DNA of 16,758 nucleotides from an uncultured Bacteroidales bacterium (lineage in GTDB: Bacteria; Bacteroidota; Bacteroidia; Bacteroidales; UBA932): contig UQWT01000050.1 in assembly GCA_900544815.1 (NCBI GenBank), positions 1 through 16,758 of the forward strand, given 5' to 3'. Made by a program: the position numbers and the translations under genes. The notes under the pieces are model-generated. The model saw nothing but the letters and a program-made list of their open reading frames with translations. It made no database searches and had not been told where the DNA came from. Positions within the stretch are counted from its first letter, which is position 1. Each line of letters starts with the position of its first letter. Positions 1 through 7,488 of the stretch are shown in pieces.

Positions 1-8
1 CGGAACTC

Positions 9-26
9 TGTCGGAGCCTTCCGACA
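9..26. other. Perfect stem-loop at window edge
   Basis: TGTCGGA (9-15) and TCCGACA (20-26) form a perfect 7-bp stem with a 4-base loop. Neither strand has a T-tract directly after it, so it is not a clear terminator. It may belong to a feature outside the window. All three plus-strand frames are open across this short stretch, so no coding call is made for positions 1-100. Confidence 0.35.
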
Positions 27-45
27 ACTCTACGACACCCTATAT

Positions 46-72
46 AAAAAAGAGACCAACCCTTTTGGGTCA
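46..72 (-). terminator. Possible terminator of metG
   Basis: About 30 bases past the metG stop, the minus strand reads ACCC-AAAA-GGGT, a short 4-bp stem with an A4 loop, and a few bases later a run of six T (plus-strand A46-A51). The stem is short and not immediately next to the T-run, so this is only a moderate candidate. Confidence 0.4.
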
Positions 73-102
73 GCCTCCTGCTGTATTATAAAGTTTTAAG
101 AA

Positions 103-2175
103 CTACGCTATTGTAGCACCATTATCTACTGTTTCCTGCGGAGTGACAAAACGCATCTTGCCGCTCTCATCTTTGGCCATGAGAATCATACCCTTAGACT
201 CAATGCCCTTAATCTTCCTTGGAGCAAGATTCGCAAGAATACAGATCTGTTTGTCTACCATCTCCTCGGGAGAATAGAACTCTGCAATACCGGAAACTAT
301 AGTCCGTGTGTCCAATCCTGTATCTATGGTGAGCTTTAGTAATTTGTCTGTCTTTGGAACCCTAACCGCTTCAAGAACAGTAGCTGTTCTAATATCCATC
401 TTCATAAAGTCGTCGTATGAACACTCATCTTTCTGAGGAGCAGGAGCAGGTTTACCTGCAGCAGCCTTGGCAGCAGCTTCGTTGGCAGCCTTTGCATCTG
501 CAAGTTTCTTAACCTGAGCCTCAATCTCTGCATCTTCTACCTTGGCAAACAGCAATTCTGCAGGGTTGATCTTATGCCCTGCAGGGAGAATATCAGACTT
601 GCCAAGAGTCTCCCATCTGTTCTGCTCTGCGCTCATATTAAGCATTTTCATAAGTTTCTCGCTTGAGAACGGAATGAACGGCTCAAACGCAATAGCCATA
701 TTTGCGCAGAACTGCAAAGAGACATTAAGTATTGTGGCAACTCTGTCCAAATCTGTCTTTGCAAGTTTCCAAGGCTCGGTCTCTGTAAGATATTTGTTAC
801 CAACACGAGCAAGGTTCATGGCATCTTTAAGAGCCTCGCGGAACTTGTAATTGCAGATATTATCCTCTAAAGATCTCTTAATCGCAGGAATCTCATCCAA
901 AGCCTTTTTGTCTATCTCTTGCAGCCCGCCGGCCCCAATAGCGGGAACCTCTCCTCCAAAATATTTGTGTGTGAGCACAATGGCGCGGTTTACAAAATTA
1001 CCGTATATTGCAACCAACTCGCTGTTGTTACGCTGCTGGAAATCTTTCCATGTAAAGTCGTTGTCTTTTGTCTCCGGGGCATTGGCACAAAGAACATACC
1101 TCAGCACATCCTGCTTGCCCGGGAAATCAACAAGATACTCATCCAACCATACAGCCCAATTCCTCGATGTAGAGATTTTGTCCCCCTCAAGATTAAGGAA
1201 CTCATTAGCCGGTACATTGTTTGGAAGAATAAAACCGTCTCCGTAAGCCTTTAGCATAGAAGGGAATACAATGCAGTGGAAGACAATGTTGTCTTTGCCT
1301 ATAAAGTGCACCATTTTGGTGTCGGGGCTCTTCCACCATTTCTCCCACTCGTTAGGAAGCAACTCTATGGTGTTTGATATATAGCCTATTGGGGCATCAA
1401 ACCAAACATAAAGCACCTTACCCTCGGCACCCTCAACAGGAACGGGAACGCCCCAGTCGAGGTCTCGGCTTACGGCTCTTGGCTGCAGACCACCGTCCAA
1501 CCAGCTCTTGCACTGGCCATAAACATTCGCCTTCCACTCTTTATGCTCGTTGAGAATCCACTCTTTTAGCCAGCTTTCATACTGGTCCAAAGGAAGATAC
1601 CAGTGTTTTGTCTTTTTCTTTATAATCTCGCCGCCGCTGATTGCAGAATGCGGATTAATCAATTCCTCCGGGCTTAGAGTGCTGCCGCATTTCTCGCATT
1701 GGTCTCCGTATGCACCTTCTGCCCCGCATTTTGGGCAGGTTCCAACAATGTATCTGTCTGCAAGGAATGTATTTGCCTCAACATCAAAGAACTGCTCAGA
1801 CTCCTTCTCTATGAACTTGCCATCATCGTACAACTTTTTGAAGAACGCAGAGGCAGTCTTGTGATGAATCTTTGAACTTGTGCGGGAGTATATATCAAAA
1901 CTTATTCCCAACCCAGCAAAAGAATCCTTAATTATTTTATGATACTTATCTACAACATCCTGTGGAGTAATACCCATCTTTCTGGCCTTTATGGTAATAG
2001 GAACTCCATGTTCGTCAGATCCGCAGATAAATTTAACATCCTCACCCTTTAATCTAAGGAAACGGGCGTAGATGTCTGCCGGAACATATACGCCGGCAAG
2101 ATGGCCAATGTGAACTCCACCGTTTGCGTATGGAAGCGCGGCCGTAATAAGATGTCTTTTAAACTCTTTACTCAT
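103..2175 (-). CDS. metG: Methionyl-tRNA synthetase with C-terminal tRNA-binding domain
   Basis: Charges tRNA-Met with methionine in the cytoplasm, for both initiation and elongation. The 690-residue product has the class I HIGH motif at residues 22-25 inside PYANGGVHIGHL. A zinc knuckle with two CxxC pairs (CPKC and CEKC, near residues 146-163) follows, and then KISTSRNWAVW, the KMSKS-loop equivalent, here written KISTS. An Ala/Pro-rich linker around residues 560-585 leads to an OB-fold tRNA-binding domain (MDIRTATVLEA to the C-terminus) of the Trbp111/EMAP type, which dimerises many bacterial MetRS. The length fits this two-part form. The ATG at 2173-2175 places HIGH at the usual distance from the N-terminus. 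A Bacteroidota -7 box lies about 120 bases upstream. Identity is certain. Confidence 0.98.
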   Translation of the reverse strand: MSKEFKRHLITAALPYANGGVHIGHLAGVYVPADIYARFLRLKGEDVKFICGSDEHGVPITIKARKMGITPQDVVDKYHKIIKDSFAGLGISFDIYSRTSSKIHHKTASAFFKKLYDDGKFIEKESEQFFDVEANTFLADRYIVGTCPKCGAEGAYGDQCEKCGSTLSPEELINPHSAISGGEIIKKKTKHWYLPLDQYESWLKEWILNEHKEWKANVYGQCKSWLDGGLQPRAVSRDLDWGVPVPVEGAEGKVLYVWFDAPIGYISNTIELLPNEWEKWWKSPDTKMVHFIGKDNIVFHCIVFPSMLKAYGDGFILPNNVPANEFLNLEGDKISTSRNWAVWLDEYLVDFPGKQDVLRYVLCANAPETKDNDFTWKDFQQRNNSELVAIYGNFVNRAIVLTHKYFGGEVPAIGAGGLQEIDKKALDEIPAIKRSLEDNICNYKFREALKDAMNLARVGNKYLTETEPWKLAKTDLDRVATILNVSLQFCANMAIAFEPFIPFSSEKLMKMLNMSAEQNRWETLGKSDILPAGHKINPAELLFAKVEDAEIEAQVKKLADAKAANEAAAKAAAGKPAPAPQKDECSYDDFMKMDIRTATVLEAVRVPKTDKLLKLTIDTGLDTRTIVSGIAEFYSPEEMVDKQICILANLAPRKIKGIESKGMILMAKDESGKMRFVTPQETVDNGATIA

Positions 2176-2292
2176 CGTATCTCTCGTATATATTGTCTTT
2201 TATTGTAGATGAAATTGTGTAAAAGTAAATGCAAAACTTGCGTAGCCTTAATAAGTACAGCGCAACAGTCGCCTCTTTAGACAATTCCCCTG

Positions 2293-2300
2293 CAAAGTTA
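2293..2300 (-). promoter_or_regulatory. Candidate metG promoter (-7 box TAACTTTG)
   Basis: The minus strand reads TAACTTTG followed by CA, an exact match to the Bacteroidota -7 consensus TAnnTTTG. The -33 TTTG element is not clear; only a TTTA lies near the right distance. Transcription would start near 2286 and give a leader of about 110 bases before the metG ATG. Confidence 0.5.
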
Positions 2301-2372
2301 TCCTAAAATTATTGATATTCTCTAAATAATTGTCTATTCGCAGTTAATAACCCAAAAAGGCGCGATAACTTT

Positions 2373-2415
2373 AGGCCGTGGTATCATACTAAAAACCAAG
2401 TCTATTGCCCGGCCT
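2373..2415 (-). terminator. Weak inverted repeat after dnaG
   Basis: AGGCCG-TGGT (2373-2382) pairs with ACCA (2395-2398) and CGGCCT (2410-2415), leaving an internal loop. It begins 28 bases past the dnaG stop. On the minus strand a run of five T comes only about 15 bases later. It may end dnaG transcription, but the structure is imperfect. Confidence 0.3.
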
Positions 2416-2442
2416 TCATAATCTGTAATAAATTCTGCAGAA

Positions 2443-4506
2443 CTAAATGGTAATCCTGTTCAGCTCCTTGGAGAAAGTCCTCCTCACCTCATTAAGCATA
2501 TTCAACTTGGAGATGATCTCCATCAATCTTTCATTATCCTTACAATCCTTAAGCTCATCGGAAAGGATGGTAACCATCTGATTGATAACCTTGGCCTTAT
2601 AGATAAGCATAGCCTTTGGTACCACCTTGCCAAGCACGTTTTTCTCCGGAACCATAGTCTTGGTAAACTGCTTGATTGTAATAGCATACGGCTGAGTGAT
2701 AATATCAACCACAGCACTGCAAATAGCAGGGTTGGAGTGAGTTGTAAAGAACCTCTGAACCTTCTCATCCGTATCATACTCGGTAGTATCAAGAGCAAAA
2801 TACTCGTCAAAAATCTGTTTGTACAATCTGTTCCTCATCTCTAACTCATCTGCAGTAAGCGCATCCTTAATATACTGCGCAACAGTGGGAGCACTCTCAA
2901 TCTCCTCTTGGCTCAACCCGTTAGAATTAATATACAACCTGCATCTGCCAAAATTCAGCAGGTAGTAAACCAGTTCATTCTCTGAGTTCTCAACAGATGC
3001 CTCAGTCTCATCCTTCTCTTCCCTATAAATTTCGTTTTGGGTAGCGTTGTCATGCTGTCCGTTGTTGCCATAACTTGAGCCGTAACCATCAAAGCTGCCA
3101 TTGTTGCCATCATACCCATCGTTACCGTAATTGCCGGTATTCTGAGTGCCGGCCTCAATATCCCTTTCCTGCTGCTTCCTAAGCATATAGGCATTCTCCA
3201 TCTTCTTCTTGCGTATCTTGGCAATCTGCTGCTGGAGAACCTCCTCCTTTATATTCATGCGCTGGGCGGTCTGTTCGGCATAAACATTACGCGTAACGGG
3301 ATCCGGAATGCATGCAATGCTGTTAATTATATCGTTTATTATCTGTGCCCTCTTTATTGGATCATCGCCCGCATCGGAATGAAGTACACGGTATTTGAAA
3401 CTAATGAAATCTTCCTCGGCCGTCTCCAAAAACTCCCTAACCTCGGCGGGAGTGTGGCTGCGTGCGTAAGAATCCGGGTCTTCGTTGTCGGGAAAAAGAG
3501 CTACCTTAATCTGCAACCCCTCGTTAAGGAGCATGTCTATACCCCTTAAAGATGCCTTAATACCCGCAAAATCACCGTCGTATAAGACAGTTACATTATT
3601 GGTGAACCTTTTTATTAGCTGAATCTGACCCGTTGTAAGAGATGTTCCGCTGCTGGCAACAACATTCTCTATGCCGGCCTGAGAAAATGATATTACATCT
3701 GTGTATCCCTCAACAAGATAGCATTTCTGCTCCTTGGCAATGGCGTTTTTTGCCTCATATATGCCGTAAAGCACTCTGTTCTTTACATATATCGGGCTCT
3801 CCGGGGAGTTTATATATTTGGCAATGTTCTTGTCACTGCGCAACTTACGTCCGCCAAAGGCAATGACCTTTCCGCTTAAGCCCTTTATTGGGAAGATGAC
3901 CCTCTCATAATACCTGTCTAACAGCTCACCGTTATCCCTTTCAATTGTAAGTCCAACACCAACAAGATGTTCCGTTTTGTATCCGGCCCTCTGTGCAACA
4001 TGGGTGAGGGCGCGTTTCTCGTTTGGAGCATAACCAAGCCCAAACTTTTTTATAGTATCATCTGTAAACCCTCGCTCCTTAAAATAGCTGAGTCCCACAG
4101 CTTTTCCCTCGTCTGTCTCCCATAACTGCTTGGTAAAGAACTTTTGGGCAAAATCGTTTACAATAAGCAGACTCTCGTTGTAAAGTCTCTTTTGGGCATC
4201 CTCCGCAGACTCCTCCCTCTCAACAATATCAATGTTGTATTTATGGGCAAGGTATCTTAAAGCTTCAACATAGCTCAGATGCTCATGCTCCATAACAAAC
4301 GACACCGCATTGCCGGCCTTTCCGCAACCAAAGCACTTGTAAATACCCTTAACGGGAGATACAGAGAAGCTTGGGGTCTTCTCGTTGTGGAACGGACAGC
4401 ATGCAATATAGTTGGCGCCGCGGCGTTTGAGAGCTACAAAATCACCTATAACCTCCTCAATGCGTGCGGCGTCCAATATTCTGTCTACTGTATCTTTGTC
4501 TATCAT
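2443..4506 (-). CDS. dnaG: DNA primase
   Basis: Synthesises the RNA primers for chromosome replication and works with the replicative helicase DnaB. The 687-residue product starts with a CHCC zinc finger (Cys37, His40, Cys58, Cys61). The RNA-polymerase core follows, with a TOPRIM metal site formed by Glu266 in VEGYTDV and Asp310/Asp312 in YDGDFAG. A Gly/Asn/Tyr-rich low-complexity linker at about residues 456-490 separates the core from the C-terminal helicase-binding region. The ATG at 4504-4506 is the natural start, since MIDKDTVDRIL matches the normal primase N-terminus. It lies downstream of recA on the same strand, separated by 126 bases that hold a large imperfect hairpin, so the two are probably separate transcripts or only partly co-transcribed. 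Identity is certain; the linker length and composition are the only odd parts. Confidence 0.98.
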   Translation of the reverse strand: MIDKDTVDRILDAARIEEVIGDFVALKRRGANYIACCPFHNEKTPSFSVSPVKGIYKCFGCGKAGNAVSFVMEHEHLSYVEALRYLAHKYNIDIVEREESAEDAQKRLYNESLLIVNDFAQKFFTKQLWETDEGKAVGLSYFKERGFTDDTIKKFGLGYAPNEKRALTHVAQRAGYKTEHLVGVGLTIERDNGELLDRYYERVIFPIKGLSGKVIAFGGRKLRSDKNIAKYINSPESPIYVKNRVLYGIYEAKNAIAKEQKCYLVEGYTDVISFSQAGIENVVASSGTSLTTGQIQLIKRFTNNVTVLYDGDFAGIKASLRGIDMLLNEGLQIKVALFPDNEDPDSYARSHTPAEVREFLETAEEDFISFKYRVLHSDAGDDPIKRAQIINDIINSIACIPDPVTRNVYAEQTAQRMNIKEEVLQQQIAKIRKKKMENAYMLRKQQERDIEAGTQNTGNYGNDGYDGNNGSFDGYGSSYGNNGQHDNATQNEIYREEKDETEASVENSENELVYYLLNFGRCRLYINSNGLSQEEIESAPTVAQYIKDALTADELEMRNRLYKQIFDEYFALDTTEYDTDEKVQRFFTTHSNPAICSAVVDIITQPYAITIKQFTKTMVPEKNVLGKVVPKAMLIYKAKVINQMVTILSDELKDCKDNERLMEIISKLNMLNEVRRTFSKELNRITI

Positions 4507-4527
4507 TAAAGAACAATTATAGAGCTA

Positions 4528-4597
4528 AGCTTTGGCGTTGGCTTTGGCGTTAGCTATCAAAATTAAATTAGCTAAAGCAAATGCCAAAGCTAAAGCT
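4528..4597. repeat. Hexamer-type inverted repeat, locus A (recA-dnaG)
   Basis: Arm 1 (4528-4555) is built of GCKTTR units (GCTTTG, GCGTTG, GCTTTG, GCGTTA). Arm 2 (4570-4597) is made of the complementary units. The 28-base arms pair at 23 of 28 positions around a 14-base A/T-rich loop. No T-tract follows on the minus strand, so it is not a classic terminator. Arm 2 holds an exact minus-strand TAGCTTTG (-7 box) at 4585-4592, which could also serve dnaG. The same unit recurs at three more intergenic sites in the window. Confidence 0.8.
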
Positions 4598-4632
4598 GAT
4601 AAACTAATTAACTGACTTTAAACTATAAACAG

Positions 4633-5673
4633 CTAATCCTTAAGCTCTTTTATACTCTCTCTAATTTTAGCCTCAATCTCATCGGCAAGCTCAGGATTGT
4701 CCTGTAACATCTTCTTTACGGCATCTCGGCCCTGTCCAATCTTGGAATCACCGTAGCTGAACCAGCTGCCGCTCTTCTTTATAATGTCGAACTCAACACC
4801 AAGATCTATAATCTCGCCAATCTTTGATATACCCTCGCCAAAGATAATGTCAAACTCTGCCTTCTTGAAAGGAGGAGCCATCTTGTTCTTTACAATCTTG
4901 GCTCTTGTTCTGTTTCCGCTGGCCTCATCACCATCCTTAAGCTGGGTAGTACGCCTTACATCAATCCTTATTGTGGCATAGAACTTTAGAGCGTTACCTC
5001 CTGTGGTTGTCTCCGGGTTGCCGAACATAACGCCAATCTTGTCTCTCAACTGGTTTATGAATATGCAGCAGGTATTTGTCTTGCTTATGTTTGCTGTAAG
5101 TTTTCTAAGAGCCTGGCTCATAAGCCTTGCCTGAAGTCCCATCTTGGCATCACCCATCTCACCCTCAATCTCCGCCTTTGGAGTAAGAGCTGCAACAGAG
5201 TCTATTACAATAATATCAATAGCCCCCGAGCGTATAAGGCTGTCTGCAATCTCAAGCGCCTGCTCACCGTTATCCGGCTGAGATATAAGCAGCGTATCAA
5301 CGTTAACCCCAAGGTTCTTTGCGTATGTTCTGTCAAAAGCATGTTCCGCATCTATGATTGCGGCAATACCGCCCTGCTTCTGAGCCTCCGCAATGGCGTG
5401 AATGGCCAAAGTTGTCTTACCGCTCGACTCAGGCCCATAGATCTCAATAACCCTTCCCCTTGGATAACCGCCAATTCCCAAAGCATGGTCCAAAGCAATG
5501 GAGCCGGATGGAATTATAGATACATCCCACTTTGGCTGGTCTCCCAACTTCATTATAGTACCTTTGCCGTAATCCTTCTCCAATTTATCCAATGTAGCCT
5601 GTAACGCCTTTAGTTTCTCTGCGTTAACCTCAGTAGCCTTCTTTTCTGCCATCTCTGCACTTTCCTTAGCCAT
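4633..5673 (-). CDS. recA: Recombinase RecA
   Basis: ATP-dependent strand-exchange protein of homologous recombination and activator of the SOS response. The 346-residue product has the Walker A motif GPESSGKTT at residues 80-88, a Walker B strand IIVIDSVAALTP, and the conserved FINQLRDKIGVMFGNPETTTGG segment of the L2 loop region. The C-terminus ends IRESIKELKD and lacks the long acidic tail of E. coli RecA. An open frame extends two codons further to a TTG at 5677-5679. The ATG at 5671-5673 (MAKESAEMAEKK) is preferred because it gives the usual short N-terminus and is an ATG. There is no Shine-Dalgarno sequence. A -7 box lies 31 bases upstream. No LexA-like palindrome was recognised. Identity is certain. 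Confidence 0.98.
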   Translation of the reverse strand: MAKESAEMAEKKATEVNAEKLKALQATLDKLEKDYGKGTIMKLGDQPKWDVSIIPSGSIALDHALGIGGYPRGRVIEIYGPESSGKTTLAIHAIAEAQKQGGIAAIIDAEHAFDRTYAKNLGVNVDTLLISQPDNGEQALEIADSLIRSGAIDIIVIDSVAALTPKAEIEGEMGDAKMGLQARLMSQALRKLTANISKTNTCCIFINQLRDKIGVMFGNPETTTGGNALKFYATIRIDVRRTTQLKDGDEASGNRTRAKIVKNKMAPPFKKAEFDIIFGEGISKIGEIIDLGVEFDIIKKSGSWFSYGDSKIGQGRDAVKKMLQDNPELADEIEAKIRESIKELKD

Positions 5674-5703
5674 AATCAAAATCCGTTATTAAAAGTTATT
5701 CCA

Positions 5704-5711
5704 CAAAGGTA
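5704..5711 (-). promoter_or_regulatory. recA promoter (-7 box TACCTTTG)
   Basis: The minus strand reads TACCTTTG, an exact TAnnTTTG match, 31 bases before the recA ATG. A TTTG sits upstream, but with a spacer of only about 14 bases, shorter than the usual 19 or so, so the -33 element is uncertain. The implied leader is only about 25 bases. Confidence 0.6.
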
Positions 5712-5783
5712 GTAAGAATTAGCCACAAACCGCAGTCGCTATTGTAAAAAATTTAGCAGCCTTTAATTCCCTTCCCGATAAAT

Positions 5784-5811
5784 GGCTTTTGCGTTAGCTT
5801 TAGCCTTGGCC
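5784..5811. repeat. Hexamer-type repeat, locus B left arm
   Basis: The plus strand is made of GCKTTR-like units (GCTTTT, GCGTTA, GCTTTA, GCCTTG), the same orientation as the left arms at loci A and C. The matching right arm would be the array at 5971-6042, about 160 bases away, so locus B is an expanded version of the same inverted layout. Confidence 0.6.
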
Positions 5812-5909
5812 ACCTCTGCAGGCTCGCTGCTCTTCGTTGTCATCTGCATAGCGGCGTACATATAGATGAAACGGCACGGCAAGAAATTACTGCGCAAAAG
5901 GAAAAATAA

Positions 5910-5937
5910 CCATAAGTGTCAAAAATAACACCTATGG
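5910..5937. repeat. 28-base inverted repeat, operator- or terminator-like
   Basis: CCATA-A-GTGT (5910-5919) pairs with ACAC-C-TATGG (5928-5937) with one A/C mismatch and an 8-base A-rich loop. On the minus strand it is followed directly by TTATTTTTC, so it could end a minus-strand transcript. No minus-strand gene precedes it, so it could instead be a protein-binding palindrome. Confidence 0.5.
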
Positions 5938-5970
5938 CAAATTACGTGTACATTGGTTTGCAATTTATAT

Positions 5971-6042
5971 ACGCCAACTCCAACGCCAACTCCAACTCCA
6001 ACGCCAACTCCAACTCCAACGCTAACTCCAACTCCAAAGCTA
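5971..6042. repeat. 12-copy ACKCCA tandem array, locus B right arm
   Basis: Twelve six-base units in perfect register: ACGCCA or ACTCCA in most copies, one ACGCTA, and AAGCTA at the end. ACTCCA units are commoner here than at the other loci. The array ends about 70 bases before the rlmN -7 box. The last eight bases (6035-6042) read TAGCTTTG on the minus strand, a -7 box match. Confidence 0.9.
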
Positions 6043-6112
6043 CCCCGATGGTCTGAAAGACAGATTTTATGGTCCCCAAGTGTTGCAGGCTGTTTTTCTC
6101 GCTAAAAATGGC

Positions 6113-6120
6113 TAAATTTG
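6113..6120 (+). promoter_or_regulatory. Candidate rlmN promoter (-7 box TAAATTTG)
   Basis: TAAATTTG is an exact TAnnTTTG match located 73 bases before the rlmN ATG, implying a leader of roughly 65 bases. A good -33 TTTG is not visible at the usual spacing; a T-rich stretch (GTTTTTC) lies in that area. Confidence 0.5.
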
Positions 6121-6193
6121 TAATGTTAATGTGCATGGCAGGCAGATAGGATAATATGTAAATATCTGCTTGCACGTTGTTAAAAAGCATTTT

Positions 6194-7234
6194 ATGGAGA
6201 AGATAAAGTTGCTGGGGCAGACATTGGCTCAACTTAAAGATATAGCTGTAGGGCTTGGCCTTCCGGGATTTGTCGGGAAGCAGATGGCAGATTGGCTTTA
6301 CAAAAAGAGGGTCACTCAGATAGACCATATGACAAACCTTTCAAAGGCGGCGCGTGAAAAGCTTAACGAAAGGTATGTAGTGGGGCGTACTGCTTATACG
6401 CAAGTAACTGTCTCTAAGGATGGTACAAAGAAATATCTGTTTCCGTCCCATACCGGAACCTTTATAGAGGCCGTAATGATTCCGGCCGATGACCGCTACA
6501 CCTTGTGCGTGTCGTCTCAGGCCGGGTGCAAGATGGGGTGCAAGTTTTGTATGACCGGGCGAATGGGATTTAAGGGGAATTTGGAGGTTGCTGAGATAAT
6601 TTCGCAATATCTTGAGGTTGATGAGAACAATCTGCTTACCAACACTGTTTTTATGGGGATGGGTGAGCCGTTGGACAATTTGGATAATGTCCTGCAGGCA
6701 ATTGAGGTGCTTACATCGGATTGGGGTTTCGGTTGGAGCCCAAAACGTATTACTTTGAGTACCATTGGGGTGAATGCCGGCAATGAAAGCCCTTTGTATC
6801 GTTTTTTGAATGAGTCAAAAGCTCATTTGGCTGTTAGTCTTCATAATCCGCTTCCCGACGAACGTGCGTTGATTATGCCTATGGAGAAGCCTTTTCCTAT
6901 TCACAGGACTTTGGAGATAATAAGGCAATACGATTTTACCGGGCAGCGGCGTGTGAGTTTTGAATATATTATGTTCAATCATTTTAACGATACCAAGGCT
7001 CATGCAGATGCAATTGCACGTCTTCTGCGTGGTTTGGAGTGCCGTGTGAATCTTATTAGGTTTCATGCTATTCCGGATTCTCCTTTGGAAACCTCTCCAA
7101 TGCCTGTTATTGAGGCATTTAAAGAGAGACTTAATGCTGCCGGGGTTACGGCTACTGTTAGGGCGAGCAGGGGGGAGGATGTGTTTGCGGCGTGTGGAAT
7201 GCTAAGCACAAGAAAAAATCCAATAAAAAGGTAG
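6194..7234 (+). CDS. rlmN: Dual-specificity 23S rRNA/tRNA adenine-C2 methyltransferase RlmN
   Basis: Radical-SAM enzyme that methylates C2 of an adenosine in the peptidyl-transferase centre of 23S rRNA and A37 in some tRNAs. The 346-residue product carries the CxxxCxxC iron-sulphur motif as Cys112, Cys116 and Cys119. The two reaction cysteines are also present: Cys105 (before SSQAG) and the methyl-carrying Cys334 in FAACGML. GMGEPLDN and LAVSLHNP are further family motifs. An in-frame TTG exists at 6170, but the ATG at 6194 gives a normal N-terminus and is preferred. No Shine-Dalgarno is seen. The last codons (KNPIKR and the stop) lie inside the left arm of a 124-base inverted repeat, so the protein's tail was apparently supplied by that element. 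Function is confident. Confidence 0.97.
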   Translation: MEKIKLLGQTLAQLKDIAVGLGLPGFVGKQMADWLYKKRVTQIDHMTNLSKAAREKLNERYVVGRTAYTQVTVSKDGTKKYLFPSHTGTFIEAVMIPADDRYTLCVSSQAGCKMGCKFCMTGRMGFKGNLEVAEIISQYLEVDENNLLTNTVFMGMGEPLDNLDNVLQAIEVLTSDWGFGWSPKRITLSTIGVNAGNESPLYRFLNESKAHLAVSLHNPLPDERALIMPMEKPFPIHRTLEIIRQYDFTGQRRVSFEYIMFNHFNDTKAHADAIARLLRGLECRVNLIRFHAIPDSPLETSPMPVIEAFKERLNAAGVTATVRASRGEDVFAACGMLSTRKNPIKR

Positions 7235-7336
7235 CTTCTGCGTTTTACTCAATTTTCAAATCCTCACGTACAATAAGTACGCTCCGGTGTTGAAAATTTC
7301 GCAGGCCTTGAATCTACACTTTTTATTGAATTTTTT
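7213..7336. repeat. Long nested inverted repeat overlapping the rlmN 3' end
   Basis: Four nested stems pair in order. The outermost is A6-TCCAATAAAAAG-GTAG (7213-7234) with CTAC-A-CTTTTTATTGAA-T6 (7314-7336), having one mismatch and one bulge. Inside it are CTGCG (7238-7242) with CGCAG (7300-7304), then AATTTTCAA (7251-7259) with TTGAAAATT (7290-7298), then CGTAC (7267-7271) with GTACG (7277-7281) around an AATAA loop. The T6 at the end would suit a terminator for rlmN. The size and multiple arms suggest a dispersed repeat element. It contains no gene. Confidence 0.85.
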
Positions 7337-7401
7337 GCAGTTGGAAGTTAGCTTTTGTAAGTTTTGCATTTGCGCTTTTTATTTAACTTTTAAGTAAAGA
7401 A

Positions 7402-7471
7402 GGCGTTGGCGTTAGCATTTTTTAATAGTAAAGAAAGTAGAGAGAGTAAAGTTAAAGCCAAAGCTAAAGCT
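7402..7471. repeat. Hexamer-type inverted repeat, locus C
   Basis: The left arm GGCGTTGGCGTTAGC (7402-7416) is followed by ATTTTTTAATAG. The right arm AAAGCCAAAGCTAAAGCT (7454-7471) ends 17 bases before the next start codon. The arms pair only partly (about 10 of 15 positions) but keep the same unit and the same orientation as locus A. The right arm contains minus-strand TAGCTTTG at 7459-7466. I see no exact plus-strand -7 box in 7235-7488 for the downstream gene. Confidence 0.7.
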
Positions 7472-7488
7472 ATTCAAATATTTATGTA

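Larger units (their letters stand above)
5674..6193. other. Divergent recA-rlmN intergenic region, repeat-rich
   Basis: This 520-base gap holds a minus-strand recA promoter near 5704, a left hexamer arm (5784-5811), two short overlapping open frames on opposite strands (5763-5928), a 28-base inverted repeat (5910-5937), a 12-unit hexamer array (5971-6042) and a plus-strand -7 box for rlmN (6113-6120). I find no clear gene. The minus-strand frame that runs through the array encodes only Ala-Leu/Glu-Leu repeats, a by-product of the six-base period. Confidence 0.7.

Noticed and set aside
1..99. Plus-strand open frame entering from the left edge
   Set aside because: All three plus frames are open for most of this short stretch, and the likely metG terminator lies within it, so there is no basis for calling a partial gene.
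5674..5679. Two-codon upstream extension of recA from a TTG
   Set aside because: The ATG at 5673 gives the standard RecA N-terminus; TTG starts are less common and the extension adds nothing recognisable.
5971..6042. CRISPR array
   Set aside because: The units are six bases long and contiguous, with no spacers and no cas genes.
5942..6328. 128-codon minus-strand frame with Glu-Leu-Ala-Leu repeats
   Set aside because: The repeats are the translation of the six-base array. The rest of the frame is intergenic or antisense to rlmN, with no family resemblance.
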